Shown here piece after piece: positions 1-12,500 of a stretch of DNA of 64,000 nt. The stretch is from Babylonia areolata (taxonomy: Eukaryota; Mollusca; Gastropoda; Neogastropoda; Buccinidae): NCBI RefSeq assembly GCF_041734735.1, contig NC_134878.1, forward strand, positions 19,492,702-19,556,701. Reading direction: 5' to 3'. The first letter of the stretch is position 1; each line of letters begins with the position of its first letter. Below the pieces are notes generated by a model. That model did not search any database. It was not told where the DNA came from and worked only from the letters and a program-made list of their open reading frames with translations. The translations under genes and the position numbers were made by a program.

Positions 1-24
1 CTACACTACACTACACTACACTGC
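1..24. repeat. (CTACA)n at the window edge
   Basis: Four copies of CTACA, cut by the window edge. Confidence 0.9.
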
Positions 25-1000
25 ACCACCCGTTTACAGAAAACTACGACCAATCGATTACAAAGCGCAACATTGCCACAGCACTGTGTGTGTACCACCA
101 TCAACGCATTATCGAACTAACGCACTCAGGTATCACCACAGCCACTGAATCAGCCGTCATTTTCACCACGTTTCTGTATGTTACGGAATACGTTGGCTTC
201 GTCGCCGGCGGCATCACCAAAACTGACCATGCACATCAGCTTCATTGACGTGTACAACAAAGGATGTATATTGCCGTACATATTCGCTGTTTGCTACTAC
301 GGACTTAATATCAACAGACTGACCACGGCGGAGCACAGGCTGGTAGTTAGCAGTAGGACACGGACTTATATGGTCTTAAAAGTGGCAGTGAGACGAATTT
401 TTCTTCAAAGAACCCGCTGGCCATCATGTGACGGTGGCATGGCAACCAGTCTCCACGTTTGCATTGATTAGCATCTTGCTGAAAGTGAGATATAGAAGGC
501 TGCAGTCAACTGATGCTGTTAAATTTTCAGGTTGTGTCTTGGGCAGTGTCTGCTTACTTACCATGTTTCCCCCGCTTGAATAAGTTGTGAAAGCGCATGA
601 CCTCGAAACTATACCGTGTTGAGACTATTATAGGCCTCTTAAAGTCAGTATGGAAGAAAGATAAAAGATAAATGGCAACAACGCTCAGTATAGTTTTATG
701 ACCTTTCACAACTGTGTGATGAAACGAAAACCTATTCATAATTGTGATGACCGTTGAATACACAATACACACCAGCACAAACGACTGCAGCAAAAAACAA
801 ACAACACCAACAACAACAATAACAAAAATAATGATGATCGATACAACAACTACTACCACTACTACTTCTGGATACTTAACGGGAGCACACTATCCAGAAA
901 TCTGTTCAGGTGCTTCGCAAAACACATGATTTTATACACTGATAACACCGCATTACATCGATGTTACGCTACTGACGTGTGAACACTAAAATGTGACTAG
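25..1000. other. Upstream DNA, nothing recognised
   Basis: A 97-codon frame at 178-471 has no motif or family likeness and no convincing splice context. No gene is supported here. Confidence 0.6.
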
Positions 1001-1086
1001 CAAACTACACACACACACATAAACACAATGCATACACACATTTAAACATATTATTCAAACATATGTGTGTACATACCAGCCCCCTC

Positions 1087-1133
<47 letters not shown>

Positions 1134-1520
1134 CACGACACATAACCACAACACAACACATAACCTGCACAACACAACTCTAATCAAGTTAAACACATGC
1201 AAACATACAGTACGAACACACGCACACACACATACACGGCACATAGTCCGTACACATGCATGCACTGTTTACACATACATATGTATACACACAGAGTCAA
1301 GCACACCACATGCATAGGAGATGGACCTCAGTGCCACAACATTTTTTTTTTCGCAGAAGGAAGAATAAACCCTGCAAACTTGAACAGTTGGTGATCAAAT
1401 ACAGTTGGGTAGCAGGACTTAAAAACATTTGCTAACAGGGACTGGGTTTTGAAAACTGTTGACAGTCTTTGTCGGTTAAGATATGCAGGTAAAAGCAAAG
1501 GGAAAGAAGACCACGTGCGT

Positions 1521-1522
<2 letters not shown>

Positions 1523-1554
<32 letters not shown>

Positions 1555-1652
1555 CGCGCACGGCACACACACTGACACACACACACCGGTGCCGCGCCGA
1601 TACACACACCCGCTCACGCACACACACACACTGCACACACACACACCGGCGG

Positions 1653-1699
<47 letters not shown>

Positions 1700-1737
1700 G
1701 CGCCGCGTACACACACAAACACACACTGGCACTGACA

Positions 1738-1782
<45 letters not shown>

Positions 1783-1802
1783 TAACACACACACACACAC
1801 AT
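1523..1802. repeat. CA tract with a CG core
   Basis: Long CA runs interrupted by GC-rich bits, with an alternating CG run at 1684-1703. Another CA run lies at 1088-1132. Confidence 0.97.
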
Positions 1803-2194
1803 GCACAATGGCTCACCGACATGGCCCGTACACACAGCACGCACGCACCGACACGCGAGGCCGGCACTGGCACTTGACTCGAGACGCACCGGCACTGAAT
1901 GCATACTCATGCATGAGAAAACACAAACACACAGAAGCCCCAGTAGCGCCTGCGCGTACGCTAATACGTCATTTCGTTATTTCGATGCCGGCTCAGCCTT
2001 CTATCTCTCTCTCTCTCTCTCTCGGCTCTCTTTCTCTCGTTTTGAATGATTCGACTTCCATGCATCCTATATATATAGTAACTCCATTGTAGGGATAAAT
2101 ACAATTGGGTATCACGATTTTATTTTACTTTATATAGATATGGATTTGCCGGCTATTAGTGTGTGTGAAAACCAGGGCCGTGTGGAAAATGTAA

Positions 2195-2640
2195 ATGGTT
2201 TCTTGTGTGCTTTTAAACAGAGATTATTCTGACTGCCGTTTGCAAGATTCTGAAAGCAATTTAACATCGCATAATAGATTTACCTCGATCAAGTTATATT
2301 CTACATTCAGACACAACTGCATAAACCCCGCAATATCTAAACATAATCAAGAAACCTGCCTTGAAATTTTACGAAAAGTTCTGACAAGAGTCAGTCTTGG
2401 TGTATCCCCATTGAAAGCACATAGACTGAGATATTCCAAAAAGTGTGAAAATATGAAACTGATCTCCATTTTGTTTTGACCTGCCCAGAATACAAAAATC
2501 TTCGAGAACAGATTATACCGAAGAAGTAGGCTATTATGTGCGCCCCAATGCATTTGAATTGTCACTGTTGTTTGCAGATGTGAAGACACGCATTTCACTT
2601 TTCTGTAGGCCTACTTGTCCAAAGCTTTCACCCACAGAAA
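2195..2640 (+). mobile_element. LINE relic: C-terminal end of a reverse transcriptase
   Basis: The conserved C-terminal pattern is readable: SLGVSPLKAHRLRYSK, then in another frame ETDLHFVLTCPEYKNLREQI. These match the His/Cys segment after the RT domain of CR1/Jockey-like LINEs. There is one frame change between the two parts and a stop soon after LREQIIPKK. Old and 5'-truncated. Confidence 0.6.
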
Positions 2641-2944
2641 CAAGATTATCTTAAGTTAATGACGCCTGGTTACACTCCCATCTGTCTTTGATTTTCTTCT
2701 TCTCTCTCTGTCCCTGTCTCTCTGATCTCTCTCCACTCTCCCTCTGTCCCTCCCTCCCCCCTCTCTATCTTTGCCTACTTTGTTTGCTTTTCATATATTA
2801 ACGTTGTTCTTTATAATGGATGTGAACACGGAAGTCTCCTCACCCCCGCCCCCCTTACCCCAGATGTCACGGGCAGAAAGGCCTAAACAATAAACCATTT
2901 AGACTTCAGACTTCTCTCTCTCTCGTTCGTTCGTTTTCTCGGTC

Positions 2945-3082
<138 letters not shown>

Positions 3083-3169
3083 TGTCACCCAAGTTTCCTC
3101 TCTTATTAACAACCATGAAAAATCTTACATAATGCATACTCCATTAAATTTTGCTCATGTGTTGATATC

Positions 3170-3188
3170 ACCATCTCTCTCTATTTCT

Positions 3189-3240
<52 letters not shown>
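3170..3240. repeat. (TC)n(AC)n microsatellite
   Basis: TC-rich run to about 3203, then AC repeats to 3240. Confidence 0.97.
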
Positions 3241-3378
3241 AACATCCCCCCTCCCTCCCCCATCACACACACAACACATCGGCCAACGTCCGCCCTTTTG
3301 ATCGTTCATGCATGCAATCAGAAACACTCCAAATTTGGGACTTTGCCGACACGTCGCAGTGCAAGGCCTTTGAACCCT

Positions 3379-3537
3379 AACTTGATTGGTTGGTGTTAGG
3401 TTGCAACAACAGTACGAGCCAATGAGAAATGCTGTTCTTGGAGAATGGTCTGCCCCTGTCAGGTACACACCCTTGGGTAAACTGCTGAAGTGAGCAGGAA
3501 CTCACAGTCGTCCGTTCTGAGACAAAACTGATCGAAA
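3379..3537 (+). promoter_or_regulatory. Putative EndoU promoter and 5' UTR with two CCAAT boxes
   Basis: An inverted CCAAT box (ATTGG, 3385-3389) and a direct one (CCAAT, 3419-3423) lie 115-155 bases before the ATG at 3538. No TATA box is seen at a suitable distance. This is inference from motif and position; the start site is unknown. Confidence 0.35.
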
Positions 3538-3551
3538 ATGGCAGCAAAAGG
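3538..3551 (+). CDS. endoU: EndoU exon 1 (start codon, 14 nt)
   Basis: The ATG encodes MAAK plus two bases of a Gly codon, followed by donor GTTTGT. The phase-2 end is exactly what exon 2 needs. The donor is not a strong consensus, so a different upstream first exon is possible. Confidence 0.5.
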
Positions 3552-6500
3552 GTTTGTGTTTGATGTTATTAAAAATGTTGGTGTCTAAATTACTTATCCG
3601 AATGATGCGCTTGTTTCGGACGTAATGCAACTGTTAGCTATGGGCGTGTACCATACATGAACCAGACCAGCATCATCATAAACTTGACTCATTTCTTTCG
3701 ATTCGGAATGTCCATTTCTGCGTGTTTCGTTCGGTCAAATGGGTTCACGCATTCCTGAGCAGTGTCTCTGGAATTTTGCTTTGGGGACATGCAGTCATAT
3801 CGACCGAAACAGGGGGGTGGGGGGTTGGGGGGACGAGGAGAGAACCTTGTCCACATTTTAGGTACTCGATGGTTACAGATCGAGAGGCCAACCGTTCCAT
3901 AAAAGTTTTTTGTTCAGTATATCTGTGTGCCCCTGTGGGTTTTTTTTTTTTTTTTTAATGAAAAGTTTCACTGTTCACTGTTCAAATTGCAGACAGGCCT
4001 GGAACAACGATTAAAAAAGAAAAAAGGTCCAAAAGGAACAATAAATCAGCACACTCAGTGTAGCAAACTATGCACCATGCACTACAAACATGGGTTTCCC
4101 TCGCCCTGTACATGTTGATTCGAATTTATTCCCAGATTTGAAAAAAAAGATTGATGAATGAATTTTGGGCTTACAGGTATCTTACATTGCAATTCTGTTT
4201 TATGTACAATTTTCTGTCATATTGCTTGACATATTACTTAGAATTCAACAGAATTGTATAACTTGCCCTTGTCATTCAAGATAAGATTACCAGCACACCA
4301 CCACCACCATCACCACCACCAACAACAAAAAAATAGAAAAAAAAGATAGAGAAGAAAGAAAGAAAAAGAAAGGTAGTGACAGTGAAAATGTCTTTATTTA
4401 TTTTAATGAATATATTAAACATAATTATTGTTTCAAGCAATAAATGAATTTGTTGTTAATTTTACAGTTGCAGTAAGGTTTCACACACACAGTGTGTGTG
4501 AGTGTGTGTGTGTATTTACATGCACACCCAATGCAACAATTTTCTGCTAATGTTTATGTACTCAGTGACAAATATGCCATTCTCTACATACATGTGCACA
4601 TCTATTTGTATATGATTTATAGAGACAAGCGAATGTGAGGTTTGCAGCCCTTGAATGCAGAAGGTTGGAACTGCAGATTTTTCCTTATTAAATTTGTCAG
4701 TTCCCATTTCCAATGTCTACATACAAAGATTGTATCATTGTAAATGAAAGATGAGATGATGTGGGAAATATTTGATTTATAATGTTTCATAAATGAAATC
4801 ATGAAAAACGAGAGGATTTAAGAAAAGGATTATCAATATTATTATGTTTTCCAAATGAACTGAAAGATTTTGAACCATAAACTGTCAGCTTCTAGTGTAT
4901 ATATGAATTCCATTATGATATTGACTCATTGAGTAACTGGGGGGTGGGGGGTACAAAATAGCATTAACATGTGTGTGCATGTGTGTTGCAGATTTTGTGC
5001 AGATGATGAATTGTCAGAAGTTCTCAGCAAGCTGTGGGATCTGGATGACAATAAATGTTACCCAGGAGTGGAATATGAGATTGACTTGCAGGGTAAGCAT
5101 TTCCCGATCATATTTCAGGTTAGGATTCTTAAACAGAATTTGATTTACATTTTGTTTAATGCTTCTATCTGTATCCAAATCAGATTCAAAGATGTTAATT
5201 TCTATTTACATTCTACACAGTCCTGTATGAAAATGTATTCACACACACATGCATGCATATGCACACAGGCATGCATACACACACATGCGTATGCACACAA
5301 GTATGCACATACATGCACAGCACATACACAGTTTATTATAAATTTTTATCTGATAGAAATATTAGTTCACTTTATGCATTTAATCTATTGGAGTATATTC
5401 AAAACAAACACACACACACACAAACAAACAAACTTAAAACTGAAACCCTGCTCTGAATCTGAATATTTTTATTCCATATATTTTAAAGACAATACAGGTT
5501 TTGAGAACCAGTGATGTCATCTCCGACACTGTCTGCTCTTGAGGCTGCTGCTGTTTGAAACAAAAACAATTGGGTGCATTTTTTAAACTATTTGAGACTT
5601 TACAAAATGACAGATTGACATTGTCCTAGCCAAGATATCTGAGGCAAGGTTCTTGTCCAACTTGATAAGAATGCCACACGTAAATTGGCATAATTATTCT
5701 GATTGTTTTCATACTGCTTGAATATGACATTATGTCATGCATAACATCCAGTGTGAAAAAACAGACTGTGGAAACTGTACCATTAAAAAGAGCCAAATTT
5801 GATAAACCAGTTTGATTCAGACATAAAGATTCCTTCCCAATTTTAATTACAAATTGTAAAATGGAGACTGGTGATCAACATATGTATGGATTGATCCTTC
5901 CTTACCCATTAATATCTGAAAAGGGAAGCTTTATTGGTGATGAAACCCTCAGGATTACATGTCTTAATGAATGCCAAGGCTTGCATGACATGAGACACAA
6001 ACATTTTACTGCATAGTCAGTGAAGACATTCTGGTTTTGTCACCCATAGCAGTTTTTAAGTTGTTGTAAAGGAACTGGTATTTTTCATTCTTTATTAATT
6101 TTTTAATACACAATATTAGCTAAGATGAAATTGTTTTCAATCTGTTTTGAGTGACAGTGTGATTACTTGTCTTAACTGATCTTTGAGATGGTTTGTTTCC
6201 TGTTGATAGTTTTGTTTTATGTGCTGTCAGCCTTGAGGTGAATAAAAATGGATTATGATGCCTTCAGCAGATGAAAACCCAGTTTGATTTTCCTTTTGAT
6301 CAATGATTGTTTGTTGTCAGGATTTGTCACAAGTACCAGGGATACGTCTCGTGACTTTGCCAGGAGAAACCTGTTCAGCTGGGTGGATGAAGAGAAGCTG
6401 TTTGAACGGGAGACCTACAAAAGTGAATATACTTCATTTGATTTAAACAAATTTTAAAGAACATTTTTATTTTTTCCTAGATAGTTCTGTACTTGGGAGA

Positions 6501-9500
6501 TTTCACTGGTGTTAACAGCTCTATGCCATTTTTAGCATGCTTCTGATTTTGTTGTTACCAGTGCCATACATGAATCTGATATTCTCTGTGTTGCATCGAA
6601 TGTATGCTCAGCAAGGTGGCTGTTTGTCTGAAATAAGGGGTGCAGAAATTTGTGACTCTTAATTATCTGTTAAACAAAAGCCTTATAAGAGTCTGCCACT
6701 AGATGAAGCCTAGAGCCATGGCTTTGGTTTGTGAACAGTTTGATCAAAAGGGAGATCACAACAGCTTCAGAGAGGGCTTGATGCAGTGTGAATGAACTTT
6801 GGGAAGTGCTGCTGACAGCCCATGAGCAGGTGCATCATGTTTGACAAACACACAAGACAGAACCCTTGGGTGCATTCACTTGCAAAACTGGTTCTGTGGC
6901 CAGCCATCCTATAAGGGTATGAGTGAAAAATTCCTGGGGGTGGGGGTGGCAGGGTTGTGAGGGAGGGAGAGGGGGGGAAGAGTCATTTCCTGATTTTTCA
7001 GTCATACCTATTTTGATGAGTTTCAATATGTAGGAGTAAACTGACAGATTAAATTTGGTAATCCAGTGTTGGACATCACATAGCACTGACTTTCAGAGAC
7101 CAGGTAAGAGGGTCTGAGCTGTCTGCAGGGCTTGCAGAAGTTTTCAGTGTTGTGACATGTCAGCCATGGTAGGATCCAGATTTAGCATCACTGATTCTAG
7201 TGGCTAAAACCCATGAGCAGGTTAAAGATTGGACAGTAATATAACTGCATTCTGGAAAGAGAACAATGGCCCAGTTATGATGTTGAGGACAACAAAACAG
7301 ATTTTGATTTGATCATAGTAACGTCAGTTGCTTTTTGTTTTTAGCTTATGTTAGTTATGTCACTTTTACTGTTGTGTATTCCCTTCAGATTATCTCTGCA
7401 TTCAGTGTTGTGCTTTGTTTTTATATTGTAATATAGAACTCTTTGTCACAATAGAGTTGTTTGTGTGAAATTTGGGCTGTGCTCTATTTTGTCTTGATGT
7501 TTCCAGTCCCAAGTTGACCTCATAGCTGCTGGGTAATCAGCGTGATTTGATTTGATTTGATTTGTACAGCATTCAGAGACCTGTTGGACAACTATGAGAT
7601 GGACGTGGCGGAAAACGAAGAGGTGACATGGGAGGAGCGTCAGGAAAACTGGAGGTTCCTGCGTGCTATCATGAAGACGGAGGTGATAAAGGAAGCCCAC
7701 CGCTTTCTCGTCTCCAAGGGCCAGGCCCCAGAGGATGACGACAAGTTCCTGAGAATGCTGCATGACATCTGGTTCAGGCTTTTCAGTCGGAAAGGGGGCA
7801 GGTGGGTGGTTTTTTGGATACTTTTCTCTTGGTGTCATTTTTTGTTCTCACATGCCAGGGTTTTTTTTTCTGGTCTCTGTCTGTCAGAAGCCTGGTACCT
7901 GTGGAGTGATGTCCTAGAGGTAACGCGTCTGCCTAGGAAGTGAGAGAATCTGTGTGTACTGGTTTGAATTTCACAATCACCAGTATTTTCTTCCCCTCCA
8001 CTAGACCTTGACTGGCAGTCTGGAAGCTAGTCATTAGGATGAGAAGATAAACTGAAGTCTCGTGCGCAGCATGCACTTAGTGCACGTAAAAGAACCCACA
8101 GCAATTAATATGTTGTCCCTGGCAAAATTGTGTAGAAAAATCCTCTTCGATAGGAAAACAAATAAATTTGCACACAGGAATCTGTTGTGACAAAAAGATT
8201 AAGTACAATACAATGCCACAATATGATACCAGTACAATACAAGACAGTACCTGCCTTTGTCTTCCTTTGTTTTGTGCCTTTTTTCTCCATTCATGTCATC
8301 TCTTCAGTGTTTTTCCAGTCCACCACCTTTTTGACAAAGCCTTCGCCAACTGTCTCTTAACTCTCCACCAGATCATTTCCGATTGGAGAGAGAGACCACT
8401 GTGTGATATATACCCATTTTGCCTTATCTGTAATCAGTTTTAGAAGTGTTTTTAATTGATAGTAAAGGCACCACATTGACATTATAAGTTAGAAATAGCA
8501 TCTTTTCACAGTCAGAAGAAGCCTGTCAAAGCAGATTTTTATGTGAATGACAAACTTGTTTTGGGCCTGACTTTCTGCATTTTATTCATGTTCATGACAA
8601 AATCTCATGTAAATATTTCAGTAACTATTTGCTGTTGCAAAGCAGAGCTGTGTGCCCCATTGTCATCAAAAGCAAAGTAGTAGTAACAAGTTTTTGTAAA
8701 CTTTACTACCACATTTGGAAGTAGGCTTTTTTTGTTTGCTTTTTTTTTCTTAGTGGACTGGTAGAAAAAATAGAGAAGAAATTATCACAGCAAGCGAGAT
8801 GTTTACTGTAATATCTGGCATTTTAGGCTATGCAGTGCACAACTACTGAATTTCAATAAAACATGAACTTTGAACACATCTGCATGCGCCCGAAAGGTAT
8901 ACTGACCAGAGATGGATCAGTTAGCACACAAGGAAGATGTGATATGAACAGTAAAGTGACAGATGCTTTCACCCCCCACCTCCACCCAAAGAAAAGAAAA
9001 AAACCCACACAAACAGGTAAGAAAAGGCAATATCTTTGGAAGGATTAGAAAAAAAGCATGTGATCACTTGGTAATGCCTGCCAGAAAAATTTCTTAAGAG
9101 ACACAAAGTGGTTTGGCTTTAAGGCTTACATAAAAATAGATTTTAGGTAGTTATGGCTCATCCAGTACTCTTTAAAGTGAAGAAATGTGTATCTTGAGAA
9201 ATAAATATGATGCTTCAAATAGTCATGGAGGCTGCCATTTTGGATGAGGTTGTGACGTTAGAGGTTCGGAGACTCACTTTTGCTTTTAGCTGACTTGCGA
9301 AGCTGATCAAAATGAATTCATTAGAAAATTCTGTGCAATGACTTTCCAAAAGAAAAGAAAAACAGTGCTGTGCAAGGTTTGTTTTGGAATGGGTTTTGGT
9401 TCAGTTTCATATAGCTTTGAACCCAAGTTTCTGGGAAAAAAGTCAAAACAAGCTGCTGAAACATCAACAACACAGAAGAAAGCACATGTTGCAGAGACAG

Positions 9501-12500
9501 TGATTTGACTGTCGCAGCTTTTGAAAACAATGAATGTGATGGGCCTGCAGTTTGAATCACAGAATACCCGTTGTTTCCCTCATTTCTTTACACTGAGCAG
9601 TCCAGGAAGTTGACTTTGTGCACAGCCATTGTGATGTCACCATTGACCTCTTTCTCTTTCCAGAGAACCAAGACCAATATGGCGGCACCCTGTGTTGTGC
9701 CTGGCTGATAATTTAAATCAATATAAGTGCTTTAATGCACAGATATATTCGGTTTAATGCATGGTTCTGTAATCATTTACCCATTTGCCAGGTTTTTTGA
9801 GCATGATGCTGTTTCACTTTATGTCCTCTTAAGGAATTATTTCATGTGAATGTCACTATGGTTAGGATCTCATTTCTCTTGGCCTGTAGTCTCAACTCAT
9901 TCCAGTCGAAGGGTTCTGATTAGGACCTTGCTGTTTACAACCGTTTTAGATGAAGGGCCCTGACTGGGGCCTTTGGTAGAGTTGAATTTTTGGATTGGCA
10001 CCTAATTTCCATAATGTCGTTAAGAACTAAGAATATCTTAACTGACCTTCCCACTCTCCACTGCGACCAATAAATGCAGTGTGTGCCGTTGTGCTCATGA
10101 GCAGGAGAGTTGTTTTCATGGTGACTGGTTCACATGATCAGTGTGTGTCAACAGTGGTATCTGACTCAGTTTCGTCTACAAGTCATCTGACTTACTTGAC
10201 TTATGCCTATAGCTCCGCTCGGGAACAAAGGGCCGCAACAGCACTCCTCCAACGGACGCGGTTTGGGGCGATCCTCTTTATCTGGGCCCACGTCATTCCG
10301 GCTGCCTTCACTTCAGTGTCCGTACTTCTTCTCCAAGTCTGCCTGGGTCTGCCAACTTTGCGTTTGCCTTGGGGGTTCCAGTCAAGTGCCTGGCGAGTGA
10401 TGTTGAGTGGTGACTTGCGCAACGTGTGGCCTATCCACCCCCACTTTCTCTTTTTGATTTCTTCTTCTATGGGTGCTTGTTTGGTTCTGTCCCAGAGGTC
10501 TTCATTTGAGATGATTTCAGGCCACCTGATGTTCAGAATGTTGCGCAGGCATCTGTTGACACATGTCTGGAGTTTGTTCCTGTTGGTCTTGGTAGTGCGC
10601 CATGTCTCTGAGCCGTACAGCATGACTGACTTGACGTTGGTGTTAAATATTCTGATCTTGTTGTGAAGTGAGAGGGCTGAAGATTGCCGGATGGGTCGGA
10701 GAGTTCTGAAGGCGTGTCTCGCTTTATTGATGCGGCTCTTGATGTCATCGTCTGCTCCACCATCCTTGCTCACTACGCTGCCCAGATATGTGAACTTTTC
10801 CACTTCTTTGATCTCTTCCTGCTGTAATCGGACTGGGTCTTGCTGCTTGTTGTTGATGCGTAGGGTCTCTGTCTTTCCGATGTTGATCCTGAGGCCGGTC
10901 TTCTCTGCCTCTATTGCGACGCGGTCTAACTTTTCCTGTGCGTGTTGTTTCGTGTGGGAGAGGAGACTGATGTCGTCCGCGAAGTCGAGGTCTTCCAACT
11001 GTTTGGTGAAGGTCCACTGGATGCCGGTCTTCTGGCCTGCTGTGGATTGCCGCATGATCCAGTCCACCACCATCAGAAAAATTGTCGGAGACAGTAGGCA
11101 GCCCTGACGTACACCGGTTCGTACCTGGAAGGGGTCAGTCAGCTTTCCCTCATGTGTGACTTGGCAGGTGGCGTCTTTATACAGTTGCTGGATGATGGCA
11201 ATATATTTTAGAGGAAAGCCGTAGTGCTGCATTAGTTTCCATATCACCTCCCTGTCCACACTGTCGAACGCCTTCTGGAAGTCCACAAAGACGCTGTACA
11301 GGGAGGTCTGCCACTCCAAGGACTGTTCAATAATAATTCTCATGGTGGCAATGTGGTCCGTGCAGGATCTGTCTAGACGGAAGCCTGCCTGTTCATCTCG
11401 CAGGGTCTTGTCTAAGGCAGTCTTCAGCCTGTCCAAGATGATTCTTGTCAGCACTTGTCCAGTTATTGACAGAAGCGTAATCCCTCTCCAATTGCTGCAT
11501 GATGACAGGTCGCCCTTCTTTGGAAGTTTAACGATGTAGCCTTTCTTCCAGTCTTGTGGTACTGCTTCTGTCTCCCAAATCTTCACTAGCAATGGGTGCA
11601 ACATGTCAGTCGATGTCTCAATATCTGCTTTCAGGGCTTCTGGTGGTATGCCATCTGGTCCTGCTGCTTTTCTAGACTTAAGGGACTTGATGGCTTGCAT
11701 GGTCTCCAGCTTCGTTGGTGGGTTGATGTTAACATCCAATAGCTCTACAGCCGGTGTCACGTCAGGGGGGACTGGTGGTGATGGTCTGTTCAGAGTATCT
11801 TTGAAATATTCTGTCCATCTTGCTCTTTCTTCTTCTTTTCCGGTGATGATTTCTCCGTTCTTGTCTCTAACAGGTCGAGTGGGGTTACTTGTTCTTCCCG
11901 ACAGAACTCTGGTGATCTCGTAGAGTCTTTTCATGTCTCTCTTTCCAGCTGCAGTCTCAGCTTCCTCCGTGAGCTGGTGAATGAAAGTTCGCTTGTCTTT
12001 CCTGGCACTCTTTTTCACTTGTCTGTTGGTCTCCCAGTAGAGTGCCTGCAGCTCCTGCCTCTCTTCTTGGTTCTGAGCCAGGTTGATCTTCTCCTTCAGC
12101 TCTTTCCTATCGGTGATGAGCTTCCATGTGTCAGGTGATAACCATTCCTTGTGTTCCCGTGTCTTCTTGCCCATTACCTTGTTGCACGTTGATGTCCAGA
12201 TGTTGCGCAGTTCATGCCATTGGTCTTCCACAGTTTCTTCTGTCAGTCCTTCCAGTACGCTGAACTTGTTCTTCAGTTCAACTTTGTATTCATTCACCTT
12301 CGCTTTGTCCTTCAAGCTGTAAACGTTGTATTTGAAGGCTGGTCTGTCTGTCCGGTCTTTGTAGGCCTTGAGCTTGGTCCGCATCTCTGCTACAACAAGA
12401 TGGTGATCTGAGGCTGCATCTGCGCCCCGTCTAGCTCGCACATCGTGAAGACTTCTTCGCCATTTTCTGCCGATGGTGATGTGGTCAATCTGGTTCTCTG

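Larger units (their letters stand above)
3552..7569 (+). other. EndoU introns 1-3, otherwise unannotated
   Basis: Introns 3552-4991, 5093-6320 and 6423-7569 hold short CA/TG runs (4480-4513, 5240-5330, 5405-5425) and no further exon that I can support. Confidence 0.7.

Noticed and set aside
178-471. 97-codon frame near the left edge
   Set aside because: No motif, no splice context and ordinary length for chance.
1449-1877. 142-codon His/Thr-rich frame
   Set aside because: CA microsatellite read as codons.
10079-10666. 195-codon + strand frame
   Set aside because: It is largely the antisense shadow of the LINE reverse-transcriptase frame.
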